DNA from: Pedobacter hartonius | Lineage (GTDB): Bacteria > Bacteroidota > Bacteroidia > Sphingobacteriales > Sphingobacteriaceae | Direction of reading: 5' to 3' | Assembly: GCF_900107535.1 (NCBI RefSeq) | Contig: NZ_FNRA01000011.1 | Span: 1-64,000, forward strand | DNA: 64,000 nucleotides | Shown here: one piece after another, positions 1-9,323 of the stretch | Position numbering within the stretch: position 1 is the first letter of the stretch | How the letters are laid out: each line of letters starts with the position of its first letter | Program-made: the position numbers and the translations under genes | Notes under the pieces: model-generated | Seen by the model: the letters and a program-made list of their open reading frames with translations, nothing else | What the model was told of the DNA's origin: nothing | The model's database searches: none

Positions 1-97
1 CACTGGGATACTTGTCCCCAGAAGAATTTGGTAGAAACTTAAATAAACAAAATATTGCCGCTTAACTAAATGTCAACTTTAATGTTGCAATTCCACA
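1..97 (+). mobile_element. Right end of an IS3-family insertion sequence
   Basis: The window opens inside an IS3-family element. Bases 3-65 encode the transposase C-terminus, and the non-coding tail ends at about base 97 in ...TTCCACA. Read from the outside inwards this gives TGTGGAATTGCAACATTAA, a plausible IS3-type terminal repeat beginning with TG. From base 97 onward the reading frame becomes tyrosine-recombinase sequence, so the boundary is supported by a change in coding content. The left end and any target duplication lie outside the window, so the exact edge is inferred. Confidence 0.6.
3..65 (+). CDS. IS3-family transposase OrfB, C-terminal fragment (cut by window edge)
   Basis: Only the last 20 residues and the stop codon are present. 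The frame reads LGYLSPEEFGRNLNKQ and then NIAA. The LGYLSPEEF motif is the typical end of the rve (DDE integrase core) domain of IS3/IS150-group transposases, where it follows the catalytic Glu region. The rest of the gene lies upstream of the window, so intactness cannot be judged. Recognition depends on this one motif, but it fits the terminal-repeat-like sequence directly downstream. Confidence 0.6.
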   Translation: MGYLSPEEFGRNLNKQNIAA

Positions 98-570
98 CTG
101 CCCTGCAACCTCGTTTAGAGTATAACAGATCAAAGACTAAGCGCAGGAAAGATAAAGCCTTTATAAGCGTTCCTATTCATCCTGTTGCGTTGAAGCTATA
201 TAAAAAATATGCCGGTACATTGCAGGATAAATATTCTACACATAATTCTTTAGACAGAGCTTTAAGTATCGGCATGAATGCACTCAGCACAAAATTGAAT
301 ATACCAGAATTAGAATTTATAGATGCCCGCCGTATGTTTGGCTCCTGGGCGAGGAATATTTGCCGGTGTTCAAAGGATGATGTCGGATTGGCGATGAACC
401 ATAAGGATCAGTCTAACCAGATAACGGATATTTACATCACTAAGGATTGGTCTATTGTCGATGAGGTACAAGCCAAGGTCATTGAGTTGGTGCGAAGAAG
501 GAGCAAAAAGTTTTTCAGGTGGAAGCATAGGGTTCAGTTGGAACTGAAACCAGTGAATTCTATCAGATAA
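97..570 (+). pseudogene. Tyrosine recombinase/integrase, 3' remnant cut by the IS element
   Basis: The frame can be read from an ATG at 70, but its first nine codons are IS end sequence; recombinase-like sequence starts near base 97. Visible landmarks are the beta-hairpin with the catalytic Lys region (LEYNRSKTKRRKDKAFISVP), a DARRMFGSWARN segment at the HxxR position, NHKD at the second His position, and a terminal ITDIYIT with the candidate nucleophilic Tyr. The core-binding domain and first catalytic Arg are missing, so the product cannot be a working recombinase. It resembles Bacteroidota site-specific integrases with SAM-like domains and probably marks an old integrative element. The family is fairly clear; the original length is unknown. 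Confidence 0.65.
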
Positions 571-714
571 CTTGTTGCTGATTCGGCGTGCAATGCTCAT
601 TTTGGTACATGTTCAAATTGTTGGCGCATTAGATCATGAATTTATATATATTATCAAATAACTGTATATCAGTATATATTGAAGTTTTTTTGCATGAATT
701 TTACAAAAATATTC

Positions 715-745
715 TTGTGTTTACCCACGAGATATACTACCTTTA
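715..745 (+). promoter_or_regulatory. Candidate promoter for the AbiEi-like antitoxin gene
   Basis: TTG at 715-717 and TACCTTTA at 738-745 match the Bacteroidota -33/-7 pattern (TTTG, about 20 nt, TAnnTTTG) with one mismatch in the -7 box. The boxes lie inside the longer reading frame that could start at 679, so they support translation from the ATG at 769. Pattern match only. Confidence 0.3.
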
Positions 746-768
746 CAGCTTTGAAAGGAAAAGCCATC

Positions 769-1368
769 ATGACCAAGTTAAACGAACTGAAAAAACATTT
801 AAAACGTGGAAAGGTATATCGCCGAACCGAACTGACTAAATGGTCTAAGTCGGTTGATCGTCATCTTGAAATGCTTTTAGAGGATGGAACTTTACAGAAA
901 TTGTCCCAGGGATTATATTATTATCCAAAGGAAAGTGCCTTCGGCGCAATTCCACCTGAAGAGGAGGCATTAGTTCGTAGTTTTCTAAAAGATGATAGAT
1001 TTCTTCTGACGTCTTTAAATCTGTATAATAGCTTAGGCGTGGGTACCACTCAGCTTTACAATATAAGAACTGTATACAATCACAAACGTAATGGGGAATT
1101 TCAATTGGGTGGCCAAAAGTTTTCTTTTCATGTTAAACATCATTTTCCTAAGAAATTGACGCTAGAGTTTTTGCTGGTGGATCTGGTTAATAATCTACAA
1201 AAATTAGCGGAAGATCAGGAAGAAGTTCTTAAAAATGTATCATCTAAGGTTCAGACTATGGACACAAAGAAACTTGAGGATTCCGTTTTGGAATATGGTA
1301 ATGCTAAAGCCAAGAAGATTCTTTTGCCATTGATGAATAGAAAAGAACAGCTAAAACATGCCAGCTAA
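769..1368 (+). CDS. AbiEi-like / DUF6088 antitoxin of a type IV toxin-antitoxin pair
   Basis: This 199-residue protein has an N-terminal winged-helix-like segment (about residues 1-60, including VDRHLEMLLEDGTLQKLSQG and LYYYP) followed by the conserved body of DUF6088/AbiEi antitoxins (FLLTSLNLYNSLGVGTTQLY). In this family the wHTH binds the operon promoter and the C-terminal part counters the nucleotidyltransferase toxin without direct binding (type IV). I start it at 769, not 679, because the upstream codons give an unlikely hydrophobic extension and GAAAGGA precedes the 769 ATG. It overlaps the toxin reading frame by 11 nt, which suggests translational coupling. This gene is intact although its partner is broken. 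Confidence 0.7.
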   Translation: MTKLNELKKHLKRGKVYRRTELTKWSKSVDRHLEMLLEDGTLQKLSQGLYYYPKESAFGAIPPEEEALVRSFLKDDRFLLTSLNLYNSLGVGTTQLYNIRTVYNHKRNGEFQLGGQKFSFHVKHHFPKKLTLEFLLVDLVNNLQKLAEDQEEVLKNVSSKVQTMDTKKLEDSVLEYGNAKAKKILLPLMNRKEQLKHAS

Positions 1369-2310
1369 TTATCTTCATGAGCGCAAAGACTTTTTGGACT
1401 TATTGCAAATTGTAGCTGGTGAAACAAACATACAGGTTGGACTGGTTGAAAAGGATTACTGGATCATGCACGTCTTATATGGGCTAAAGAAACAGGGGCT
1501 AAATTTCGAATTAAAGGGAGGTACTTCTCTAAAGGATATAAGATAATACATCGTTTTTCTGAAGATATTGATATTCATATCACATCACCCCCAGAATTAA
1601 AAGTAAAGGAAAACCCCGGTAATAATAATACTGGTAGCGTAAAGTCGAGAAAAGACTTTTATGATTGGCTGGCTATGAATATTGAGATCGAGGGTATTGT
1701 TTCTGTGGAAAGAGATACCTTGTTCGATGATGAAAAAGCCTATCGTAGTGGTGGGATCAGATTGTTTTATGAGACGAAAACAGACCGCATAGAAGGAGTC
1801 AAAGAAGGGATTATTTTAGAAGCCGGATTTGATACGATTACCCCAAATACACAACTTACCATAAGCTCATGGGTTTATGATAAGATAGCTGGCAATAAAG
1901 TTCTTGAAATCATAGATAACAGGGCAGTAAGTATAGTTTGCTATCATCCTGGATACACTTTTGTTGAGAAACTTCAAACGATCGCAACGAAATTTAGGCA
2001 GGAACAGGAAACTGGAATTCCAAAGCCCAATCTGATGAGGCAATATTATGATATCTACTGCTTGTTAGATAATAGTGCTGTACAGGATTTTTTAAATACC
2101 GATGAATATCAAGCGCATAAAAGGGCTAGATTTCCAAAACAAGATTATGCTATTCCAATAGCGCAGAATCAAGCATTCCTTCTTGACACTCCTGAATTAA
2201 GAGCCCAGTTTCGCAAGCGTTACCAAGATACAGCCGCACTCTATTATCAGGCACAGCCTGATTTCGATGATCTGTTAGGCCGATTAAAAACTTATATACA
2301 TAAACTCTAA
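1358..2310 (+). pseudogene. AbiEii/AbiGii-family nucleotidyltransferase toxin, frameshifted
   Basis: The first 57 codons (1358-1530) give FELKGGTSL, the start of the nucleotidyltransferase active-site signature (GG-x-S-L). The frame then hits a stop at 1544-1546. From 1531 a different frame stays open to 2310 and begins KGYKIIHRFSEDIDIHI, which supplies the catalytic D-x-D of the same fold, then a family-typical body (PNLMRQYYDIYCLL). The frame change equals a loss of 1 nt modulo 3. Comparison with the usual GGTSLSKGY order suggests four bases are gone within a TCT-rich stretch at about 1525-1531. The active enzyme would transfer nucleotides to a cellular target and inhibit growth; as written, no complete toxin is made. 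A sequencing error remains possible. Confidence 0.7.
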
Positions 2311-2864
2311 TAATCTACTGGTCCTATTAAGGGAGAAACATGTAAGTCTATATAAAATTGCTGATAAACTATTAGAAAGGCATCGTGGCTATCAAAATAA
2401 ACAGCAATTATAATATTGTGATCTATCTTTCAAAATCATAGCAGATAGTTAACGTGGTAAAAGTTACTTTATGTGAGCGATCATCCTTTAATCCAGGAAA
2501 ACTTAAAGTCGCCATAAGTAACCTTCCGGTGTTCAATGATTCTGTTCAACCTTTGCGGGAATTTCACCAGATAGTCTCTGGCTTTTCCCCCTTGATAATG
2601 CATGCTGATTTTAATTTACGAAAGGAAGTAGTTTTTTCAATGTAAATATGTATATACATGCATGATTGCTTAATGTGCTTATTAGATCAGTTTTCAGTGT
2701 ATTTTGTGCCCTGAATATTTATTTTATATTTTTTTGTTTGGTCAATATAATTACTATGTTTGTACATAATACTACCACTGTATAACCAAATATTTGTGCT
2801 TTCGCTCAGGCATCCGGTCTGAGCTAGCCTGTCGCCAGTAATATGTACATGCCTTAACAGTAAA
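2311..2864. other. Non-coding spacer between the mobile segment and the mannose operon
   Basis: No gene is recognisable. A 63-codon GTG-initiated frame at 2454-2645 has no family features and is probably chance. The last 130 bases are AT-rich and carry the candidate operon promoter at 2733-2762. The spacer may hold unrecognisable remains of the integrated element. Confidence 0.5.
2733..2762 (+). promoter_or_regulatory. Candidate Bacteroidota promoter of the mannose-utilisation operon
   Basis: TTTG at 2733-2736 and TATGTTTG at 2755-2762 fit the -33 (TTTG) and -7 (TAnnTTTG) consensus exactly, with an 18-nt spacer. The first gene starts at 2865, about 100 nt downstream, leaving room for a leader. 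This is a sequence match without experimental support. Confidence 0.45.
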
Positions 2865-4670
2865 ATGGATTCAAACTTAAAAGATGATATGCTGGAAACC
2901 AGCACCAGGCTGCGTAAAACAGCCCAGTACCTTATGCCATCAAGATTGCCTGAGCAACCGGATGTAACAGACGGGTATAATATCTACCCTGTATTCAGTC
3001 TGGGGGCGGATAAAATATTTAGTGGTTACGCTTCCCTAACGCAGTGGATGATCGGAGAAAAGAATATAGTAATTGATGGATATGGTGGTGTTTTCTGGGA
3101 CCAGGTGCAGGAAACTATTAACCATTTTCTCGCTAAAGAAGGACTGAATGCCAACTGGTTCATTACCAGTGATTACTTGAAACCGGTGACGGAAATCGAT
3201 GAGCTGGTAGCACCATTTTTGGGTACTGAAAACGCTGTTTGGGGTACAAAATGTACCCTGACCCTCGCAGATATGTATCAGTTGGATCAACTTTCTGCTA
3301 TAAAACCTGATGAGCAGGCAGATCTCAATATCGTCCTGGGCACAGGCGCGGCACTGGCTAATTGGGATGCTCCTATCCTGTATATCGATCTTCCGAAAAA
3401 TGAATTGCAGTTCAGGATGAGAGCCGGTTCTATCAACAATTTGGGAGCAGGAGAGCTGAAAGAAAGCTTTAAAATGTACAAGCGCTCTTATTTTGTAGAC
3501 TGGGTACTGCTGAACAAGCACAAAAAAGCTATCCTGAACAAGATCGTCACAGTGGCCGACGGGCAATGGCCGGATCATATCAACTGGATGTTCAAAACCG
3601 ATCTGTCGGAAGGCCTTGGCAAAATGAGCCGATCCGTCATTCGGGTACGGCCCTGGTTTGAACCCGGCGCATGGGGCGGACAGTGGATAAAGGAGCGGAT
3701 CGGACAGCTCAATAACGATGTTGTCAATTATGCCTGGTCTTTTGAGCTGATTGTTCCGGAAAATGGACTGGTGTTTGAAAGCAATGGCAACCTGCTCGAA
3801 GTATCATTTGATATGCTGATGTTTGAAAACCAGAAGCAGGTACTCGGCAAACATGCCGATATCTTTGGGGATGAGTTTCCTGTACGGTTCGACTTTCTTG
3901 ATACTTACGGGGGCGGTAATCTTTCCATCCAATGCCATCCGCGTCTAAATTATATCAGGGAAAATTTTGGCGAAAATATCACACAGGATGAAACCTACTA
4001 TATCCTTGACTGCGAAACCAATGCAACAGTATATCTTGGCTTCCAGGAGGATATCGATCCTGAAACTTTCAAAGCCGTTCTTAAACACAGTGAGGAAAAA
4101 GCTGAAGAGATTGATATTACACAATATGTACAGTTACATGAAGCGAAAAAACACGATCTGTTCCTGATCCCGAATGGTACGGTTCATAGTGCCGGCAAAG
4201 GGAGTCTCGTGCTCGAGATCAGTGCTACACCTTATATTTTTACTTTCAAGATGTACGACTGGGTTCGCCTGGATCTGGAAGGTAAACCAAGGCCGATCAA
4301 TATCGATCATGCATTCCATAATCTTGATTTCAACCGTAAAGGTGAGCAGGTCAGTAAAGAGCTGATTTCCAAACCTGTGGTGATTGAAGAAGCAGAAAAC
4401 TGGCAGGTCGTTCATCTGCCTACGCATAAAGATCATTTCTATGATGTCTACCGCCTTGAATTTGACGGAGAGATCTTCAGAAATACAGATGATTGCTGTC
4501 ACATCATGATGCTGGTGGAAGGTTCTGCTGTCAGCATCGAAACCGCAGATGGCACCAAACATACCTATGCTTATGCGGAAACCTTTGTAGTCCCTGCGGC
4601 GGCTGGATCATATACTTTAACCAACCTGGGTGAAGGCCGCGCGAGGGTTATTCTTGCATTTTTAAAATAA
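2865..4670 (+). CDS. manA: Class I mannose-6-phosphate isomerase with N-terminal kinase-like domain
   Basis: The 601-residue protein is about 200 residues longer than classical ManA. Residues from about 270 onward are the cupin-type isomerase: GAWGGQW, the metal-binding Q356-x-H358 (IQCHPRLNY), and H441 in NGTVHSAGKGSLVLEIS. It interconverts mannose-6-P and fructose-6-P in the cytoplasm with a Zn ion. Residues about 60-200 resemble a P-loop nucleoside/uridine-kinase fold, but the loop (VIDGYGGVFWDQVQETI) lacks GKS/T, so it is probably inactive or structural; such long forms are known in Bacteroidota. It opens the operon and lies 5 nt from the sugar porter, fitting metabolism of mannose released by the GH92 enzymes. 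Confidence 0.85.
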   Translation: MDSNLKDDMLETSTRLRKTAQYLMPSRLPEQPDVTDGYNIYPVFSLGADKIFSGYASLTQWMIGEKNIVIDGYGGVFWDQVQETINHFLAKEGLNANWFITSDYLKPVTEIDELVAPFLGTENAVWGTKCTLTLADMYQLDQLSAIKPDEQADLNIVLGTGAALANWDAPILYIDLPKNELQFRMRAGSINNLGAGELKESFKMYKRSYFVDWVLLNKHKKAILNKIVTVADGQWPDHINWMFKTDLSEGLGKMSRSVIRVRPWFEPGAWGGQWIKERIGQLNNDVVNYAWSFELIVPENGLVFESNGNLLEVSFDMLMFENQKQVLGKHADIFGDEFPVRFDFLDTYGGGNLSIQCHPRLNYIRENFGENITQDETYYILDCETNATVYLGFQEDIDPETFKAVLKHSEEKAEEIDITQYVQLHEAKKHDLFLIPNGTVHSAGKGSLVLEISATPYIFTFKMYDWVRLDLEGKPRPINIDHAFHNLDFNRKGEQVSKELISKPVVIEEAENWQVVHLPTHKDHFYDVYRLEFDGEIFRNTDDCCHIMMLVEGSAVSIETADGTKHTYAYAETFVVPAAAGSYTLTNLGEGRARVILAFLK

Positions 4671-4675
4671 CAGAT

Positions 4676-6085
4676 ATGAATGATGCTCTGAACAATACTT
4701 CTCCAACGAAAAGCAGCATGTACCTGTATCTTGTTTGTCTGGTGGCTGCACTGGGTGGTTTTCTGTTTGGCTTTGATACTGCGGTAATTTCCGGGACGAT
4801 CAGCCTGGTAAAAAGCGATTTTAACCTTAGCCCGGTCAGTGAAGGCTGGTTTGTCAGCTGTGCGCTGCTCGGTTGTATTTTTGGGGTTAGCTTTTCCGGT
4901 AAACTGAGCGATCGGTATGGCCGCCGGATCGTACTCATTATCTCAGCCGTACTTTTCCTGACTTCCGCGATCGGTTGTATGCTTTCTGTATCATTTACTT
5001 TTCTTATTGTCTTCCGTCTGGTAGGAGGGTTGGGTATAGGTGTGGCTTCTATGGTATCACCGCTGTATATTTCTGAATTTGCCCCCTCGCGTTTACGTGG
5101 CATGATGGTTTCTTTATACCAGCTGGCCTTAACTATCGGTATTGTACTGGCTTATTTTTCCAATGCATACCTCGCGGATCATACGGGGGTGATACACAAT
5201 ACTGAAGTGATGACGCGTATCTTTTCTACTGAAGTATGGCGTGCTATGCTGGGCCTGGGTGCGCTGCCCGCGGGTGTATTCTTACTTTGTCTGTTCCTGG
5301 TCCCCGAATCGCCCAGATGGCTGTTGCTGCAGGGGCAGGAACGAAAAGCAGCGGATATACTCGTGAAAATTGACGGTGCCGAAGCTGCCGGGCGTGAAAT
5401 CCAGGCTTTTAAGGCGCAAGGGGATATTCGTAAGGGCTCGATCATAGAACTCTTTACCCCAGTGTACCGCAAGGCTTTATGGATCGGTTTATTGCTGCCG
5501 TTCCTCTCGCAGGTCTGCGGCATCAATGCCGTGATCTATTATGGTCCGCGAATTCTGGAACAGGCCGGCTTCACATTGAACAATGCGCTGGGTGGTCAGG
5601 TAACGATTGGGCTGGTGAACGTGGTATTTACCTTTGTCGCCATTTTTACGGTGGACAAATGGGGCAGAAGACCGCTATTAATGGTAGGCATTGGCGGTGC
5701 GGTGGTCTCACTACTGATCATCGGGGCGCTCTTTGCTTTCGGAATTACTTCAGGCCCATGGATACTGCTGTTTATTCTCGCATTTATCGCCTGTTTTGCT
5801 TTTTCTTTCGGCCCTGTCTGCTGGGTGGTGGTGGGGGAAATTTTTCCGAATGCAATCAGGGGTGAAGCGATGGCACTGGCCACTTTATCTTTATGGATAG
5901 GGAACTTCCTGGTCGGACAACTCACCCCTCTTATGTTAGCGGGTCTCGGTTCATCATGGACGTTCTGGATTTTCGCGTTATGCTGTTCTCCCGCACTTCT
6001 GCTCACCTGGAAACTCATCCCCGAAACCAAAGGCCGAACCCTCGAAGATATTGAGGCCCACTGGAAAAAAGATTATGAACATTAA
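4676..6085 (+). CDS. MFS sugar porter (XylE/GLUT-type sugar:H+ symporter)
   Basis: This 469-residue inner-membrane protein has about 12 hydrophobic segments and the sugar-porter signatures in order: GGFLFGFDTAVISG in TM1, SDRYGRR in loop 2-3, VPESPRWLLLQG after TM6, QVCGINAVIYYGPRI in TM7, DKWGRRPLL in loop 8-9, and IPETKGRTLEDIE at the C-terminus. Members import monosaccharides with protons. Its place between phosphomannose isomerase and the SusC gene suggests mannose as cargo, which is inference, since sugar-porter specificity cannot be read from motifs. It is 5 nt downstream of the isomerase and 38 nt upstream of susC, so co-transcription is likely. Confidence 0.85.
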   Translation: MNDALNNTSPTKSSMYLYLVCLVAALGGFLFGFDTAVISGTISLVKSDFNLSPVSEGWFVSCALLGCIFGVSFSGKLSDRYGRRIVLIISAVLFLTSAIGCMLSVSFTFLIVFRLVGGLGIGVASMVSPLYISEFAPSRLRGMMVSLYQLALTIGIVLAYFSNAYLADHTGVIHNTEVMTRIFSTEVWRAMLGLGALPAGVFLLCLFLVPESPRWLLLQGQERKAADILVKIDGAEAAGREIQAFKAQGDIRKGSIIELFTPVYRKALWIGLLLPFLSQVCGINAVIYYGPRILEQAGFTLNNALGGQVTIGLVNVVFTFVAIFTVDKWGRRPLLMVGIGGAVVSLLIIGALFAFGITSGPWILLFILAFIACFAFSFGPVCWVVVGEIFPNAIRGEAMALATLSLWIGNFLVGQLTPLMLAGLGSSWTFWIFALCCSPALLLTWKLIPETKGRTLEDIEAHWKKDYEH

Positions 6086-6123
6086 AAAAATATAACAATC
6101 AACCTTTAACCAAATATTACCGT

Positions 6124-9100
6124 ATGAAAAATAAACTACTCAACGGGCTGGTGCAGATACGCTGGCCTTATCGCAAACCAATGGCGGCCATCCTGGTATG
6201 TGCCACCTTATATACCGGGCCGGTGGTGTTTGCCGCCAGCCTGCCCAATCACCCATTAGCACAGCAGGCAGATATCGTAATGTCAGGCCGTGTGCTGGAT
6301 GAGAAAAAACAACCTGTACCGGGCGTGAGTGTCAATATCACCGGTACCAAAATCGGCACAGTTACCGATACGAACGGAAACTATAAACTTACCATACCTG
6401 ATGGTTCCGCAGGAAAAAGCCTCACCTTCACCTATGTGGGTTATACCACACAGGAAGTCCTGATGGCCGGTAAAACCGAGATCAGTGTTAGCCTGGTTCC
6501 GGTAAGCAACGACCTGTCTGAGGTGGTTGTAGTAGGATATGGTACCCAATCACGTGTGAGCGTGACGGGTGCTGTAAGCCAGGTCAGTTCAAAAAACATC
6601 GAAAACAAACCTGTTCTCAATACCTTGCAGGCTTTACAGGGCGAAGCGCCCAACCTGACCATCCAGCAGAGCCAGCTCAACCCCGGCAGTAATGTCAATA
6701 TTAATATCCGCGGGGTAGGTACGCTGGGTAATAATGATCCTCTGGTAGTTATCGACGGGATCATTGGAGGTAATATCAATACCCTCAATCCCAATGATAT
6801 TGCCAGTGTATCCGTATTGAAGGATGCAGGTTCGGCTGCGATCTACGGTTCCCGTGCAGCGAACGGCGTTTTACTGGTGACCACCAAAAGTGGCAAGATC
6901 AATCAGAAACCATCGCTCAGCTATAACTCAAGTTATGGCCTTCAAGACCCAAGGGTTCTTGTGCATAAGGTTGATGCAGCGGAGAATGCGGAATATAAAA
7001 ATCAGTCTTTAGTCAATGCCGGTTTACCTGTAGCCTATACGGCCGATCAGATCCAGGAGATCCGGAACATGGGTCCTGGAACATGGGACATCGAGCACCT
7101 GTTAAAGACCGCCCCTCAGCAATCACAAAACGTCAGTATCAATGGTGGCGGACCAACCAGTTCCTATTATTTATCAGCGGGTTACCAGGATCAGAAAAGT
7201 AACCTGATCGGGAACGGCGGTTCAGGTCCGGATTTCGGCTATACCAAATACAATGTGCGTTTAAACCAGACTTCGCAAATCGGAATCCTGAGGGTCAATA
7301 TGATCCTCAATTATACCAAAGCACGTAACAAATCAAACAGTGTTGGGGACAACAATATTTTTGCTGATGCAAACCGCGTTCCACAGAACTACAACTTTCA
7401 GGATGCTGACGGAAACTACCTCACCAACCCGGTTGCTTCACAGTACAGTGGATATGGCATCCTGGAAAAGGGAGGATACGAACAGACGGACAATGACGAG
7501 ATCTTCGGTAATTTCAACGGACAGATCAACCTCACAAAAGACCTGAAAATAACCGGGATCTTCGGAGGAACAATCGCCAACAATGGTTATTTTTTCAGAC
7601 GTTCCAAAGTGAATTACCTTCCTTCCGGGGTTTATGGTGATGATCTTACAGTAACCGACCGCAATAATAAATCTGTACTCCTGAATACTCAGTTATTGCT
7701 GGAATATGGTAAAACGATTCAGGACCATAGCTACAAGATCTTGTTCGGCGCTTCTAATGAAAACTTCAGTATCAGAGGATTTCAGTTACAGAAAACCCTT
7801 ACTGATCCTTACCTGGGCACCTCTACAACCGGAACGCTGATCGATGCGATCAATTCCACCAACAGTATCGGTGTGGAGCAGAGGAGCCTGAACTCCCTGT
7901 TCTCCAGAATTAACTATGCGTACAAAGGCCGCTATCTGTTCGAAGCCACAGTAAGGAATGATGTGTCCTCCAGATTTGCAAAAGGAAACCGTTCCAGTAT
8001 ATTCCCATCTGTCAACCTGGGATGGCTGATCATGGATGAATCCTTTATGCAACCGCTGAAAAATACCATCAGCAATCTTAAATTACGTACCACCTATGGT
8101 ATCCTGGGTAATCAGAATGTGGGTGCTTCCCTGGGAGATCCTAACTTAGGGAACTACCAGTTCCTGACCACCTATTTCAATTACGCAAGTGCCTATGGAT
8201 TTAATGGCCAGCCGGTTGGCGGTGCAGGATTCACCCTGGGCAATCCGGCGCTGACCTGGGAAAAAGCGGCTACCCTCAACATTGGGGTTGACCTGGGCTT
8301 TTTCGATAATAAGCTGACAGGATCATTTGATTACTTCAACAAGGTGACCAGAGATATCCTGCAACCGCGTTATGATGTTCCCGCGTTATTTGGTGCAGGG
8401 TTGCCGGATTATAATGTGGCGAAAGTTCGCAATCAGGGCTGGGAAGCTACCATCGCTTACCATATGACCACCGGTGCAGCGGAACATAGTTTCAGTTTCA
8501 ACATCGCGGACAGCAAAAATAAACTGCTGAAACTGACCGGCGGTACCAATGAGCAGATCCTCAACCAGGATGTGTTCCAACTGATCAGAAGAGTAGGTGA
8601 GCCGATCACGCAGTATTATGGTTACCAGACCAATGGCTATTTCCAGAACGCTTCGGATGTGGCCACTGCGCCTAAACCTGTGGGTGCAAATGTTGGCCCC
8701 GGGGATATTAAATTCGTAGACCGGAATGGTGATGGTGTGATCGATGATAAGGATAAAACTGTTTTAGGGAATCCCTTCCCGCGCTACACTTTCGGTTTCA
8801 CTTACAGGCTGAACTATAAAAACTTTGACTTCCAGGTGTTCATTCAGGGTGTAGGTAAAAGGGACGCTTTCCTGAGGGGCGAACTCGTGGAACCTTTCCA
8901 CTATAACTATGGTGCAACAGTGTATGAGCACATGACGGATTTCTGGACACCAGATAATCCGGATGCAAGATATCCGCGTCTGGCGGCAATAGGCTCCGGT
9001 TCCAATACCAATAACTGGCGTCAGGGTTCTGATGTATACAAATTCAATGCAGCCTATGCCCGTCTGAAAAACCTGAACATCGGTTATACTTTCCCGCAGC

Positions 9101-9300
9101 GCATCAGCAGGAAAGCAGGAATGGAACGTCTCCGTATCTCCCTGATCGGACAAAACCTGTTCACCGTTAGCAAGCTTAAATTTATCGATCCGGAAACAAC
9201 CGAGTTTGGGAACAGTGTAGCAGTAACCACCGGCTCCAACAGTGCACGCAGTTATCCGCTGCCGGTATTTTACGGTGCCGGTTTAGACATCACTTTTTAA
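6124..9300 (+). CDS. SusC-family TonB-dependent outer-membrane transporter (mannoside locus)
   Basis: The 1058-residue protein has a long signal region (cleavage probably near residue 38), a CarboxypepD_reg-like domain at about 53-128 (SGRVLDEKKQPVPGVSVNIT), a DLSEVVVVGYGTQ link, the plug domain (NINIRGVGTLGNNDPLVVID; AAIYGSRAANGVLLVTTKSG), and a beta-barrel ending in LDITF. SusC proteins take up oligosaccharides across the outer membrane, driven by TonB, with the SusD lipoprotein as lid. There is no N-terminal STN domain, so no direct anti-sigma signalling is indicated. It sits inside the mannose operon with SusD 23 nt downstream. The likely substrate is alpha-mannan or N-glycan fragments, inferred from the two GH92 genes. 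Confidence 0.9.
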   Translation: MKNKLLNGLVQIRWPYRKPMAAILVCATLYTGPVVFAASLPNHPLAQQADIVMSGRVLDEKKQPVPGVSVNITGTKIGTVTDTNGNYKLTIPDGSAGKSLTFTYVGYTTQEVLMAGKTEISVSLVPVSNDLSEVVVVGYGTQSRVSVTGAVSQVSSKNIENKPVLNTLQALQGEAPNLTIQQSQLNPGSNVNINIRGVGTLGNNDPLVVIDGIIGGNINTLNPNDIASVSVLKDAGSAAIYGSRAANGVLLVTTKSGKINQKPSLSYNSSYGLQDPRVLVHKVDAAENAEYKNQSLVNAGLPVAYTADQIQEIRNMGPGTWDIEHLLKTAPQQSQNVSINGGGPTSSYYLSAGYQDQKSNLIGNGGSGPDFGYTKYNVRLNQTSQIGILRVNMILNYTKARNKSNSVGDNNIFADANRVPQNYNFQDADGNYLTNPVASQYSGYGILEKGGYEQTDNDEIFGNFNGQINLTKDLKITGIFGGTIANNGYFFRRSKVNYLPSGVYGDDLTVTDRNNKSVLLNTQLLLEYGKTIQDHSYKILFGASNENFSIRGFQLQKTLTDPYLGTSTTGTLIDAINSTNSIGVEQRSLNSLFSRINYAYKGRYLFEATVRNDVSSRFAKGNRSSIFPSVNLGWLIMDESFMQPLKNTISNLKLRTTYGILGNQNVGASLGDPNLGNYQFLTTYFNYASAYGFNGQPVGGAGFTLGNPALTWEKAATLNIGVDLGFFDNKLTGSFDYFNKVTRDILQPRYDVPALFGAGLPDYNVAKVRNQGWEATIAYHMTTGAAEHSFSFNIADSKNKLLKLTGGTNEQILNQDVFQLIRRVGEPITQYYGYQTNGYFQNASDVATAPKPVGANVGPGDIKFVDRNGDGVIDDKDKTVLGNPFPRYTFGFTYRLNYKNFDFQVFIQGVGKRDAFLRGELVEPFHYNYGATVYEHMTDFWTPDNPDARYPRLAAIGSGSNTNNWRQGSDVYKFNAAYARLKNLNIGYTFPQRISRKAGMERLRISLIGQNLFTVSKLKFIDPETTEFGNSVAVTTGSNSARSYPLPVFYGAGLDITF

Positions 9301-9323
9301 GGACATATTTAATTTATAAGACG

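Noticed and set aside
679-768. N-terminal extension of the AbiEi-like antitoxin frame
   Set aside because: The 30 extra residues are hydrophobic and unlike the family; a GAAAGGA stretch and a promoter-like sequence favour the ATG at 769.
2454-2645. 63-codon frame in the spacer after the toxin remnant
   Set aside because: GTG start, no family features, no neighbour logic; probably chance.
3036-3578. 180-codon minus-strand frame inside the phosphomannose isomerase gene
   Set aside because: It lies wholly opposite a well-supported gene and has no recognisable protein features.
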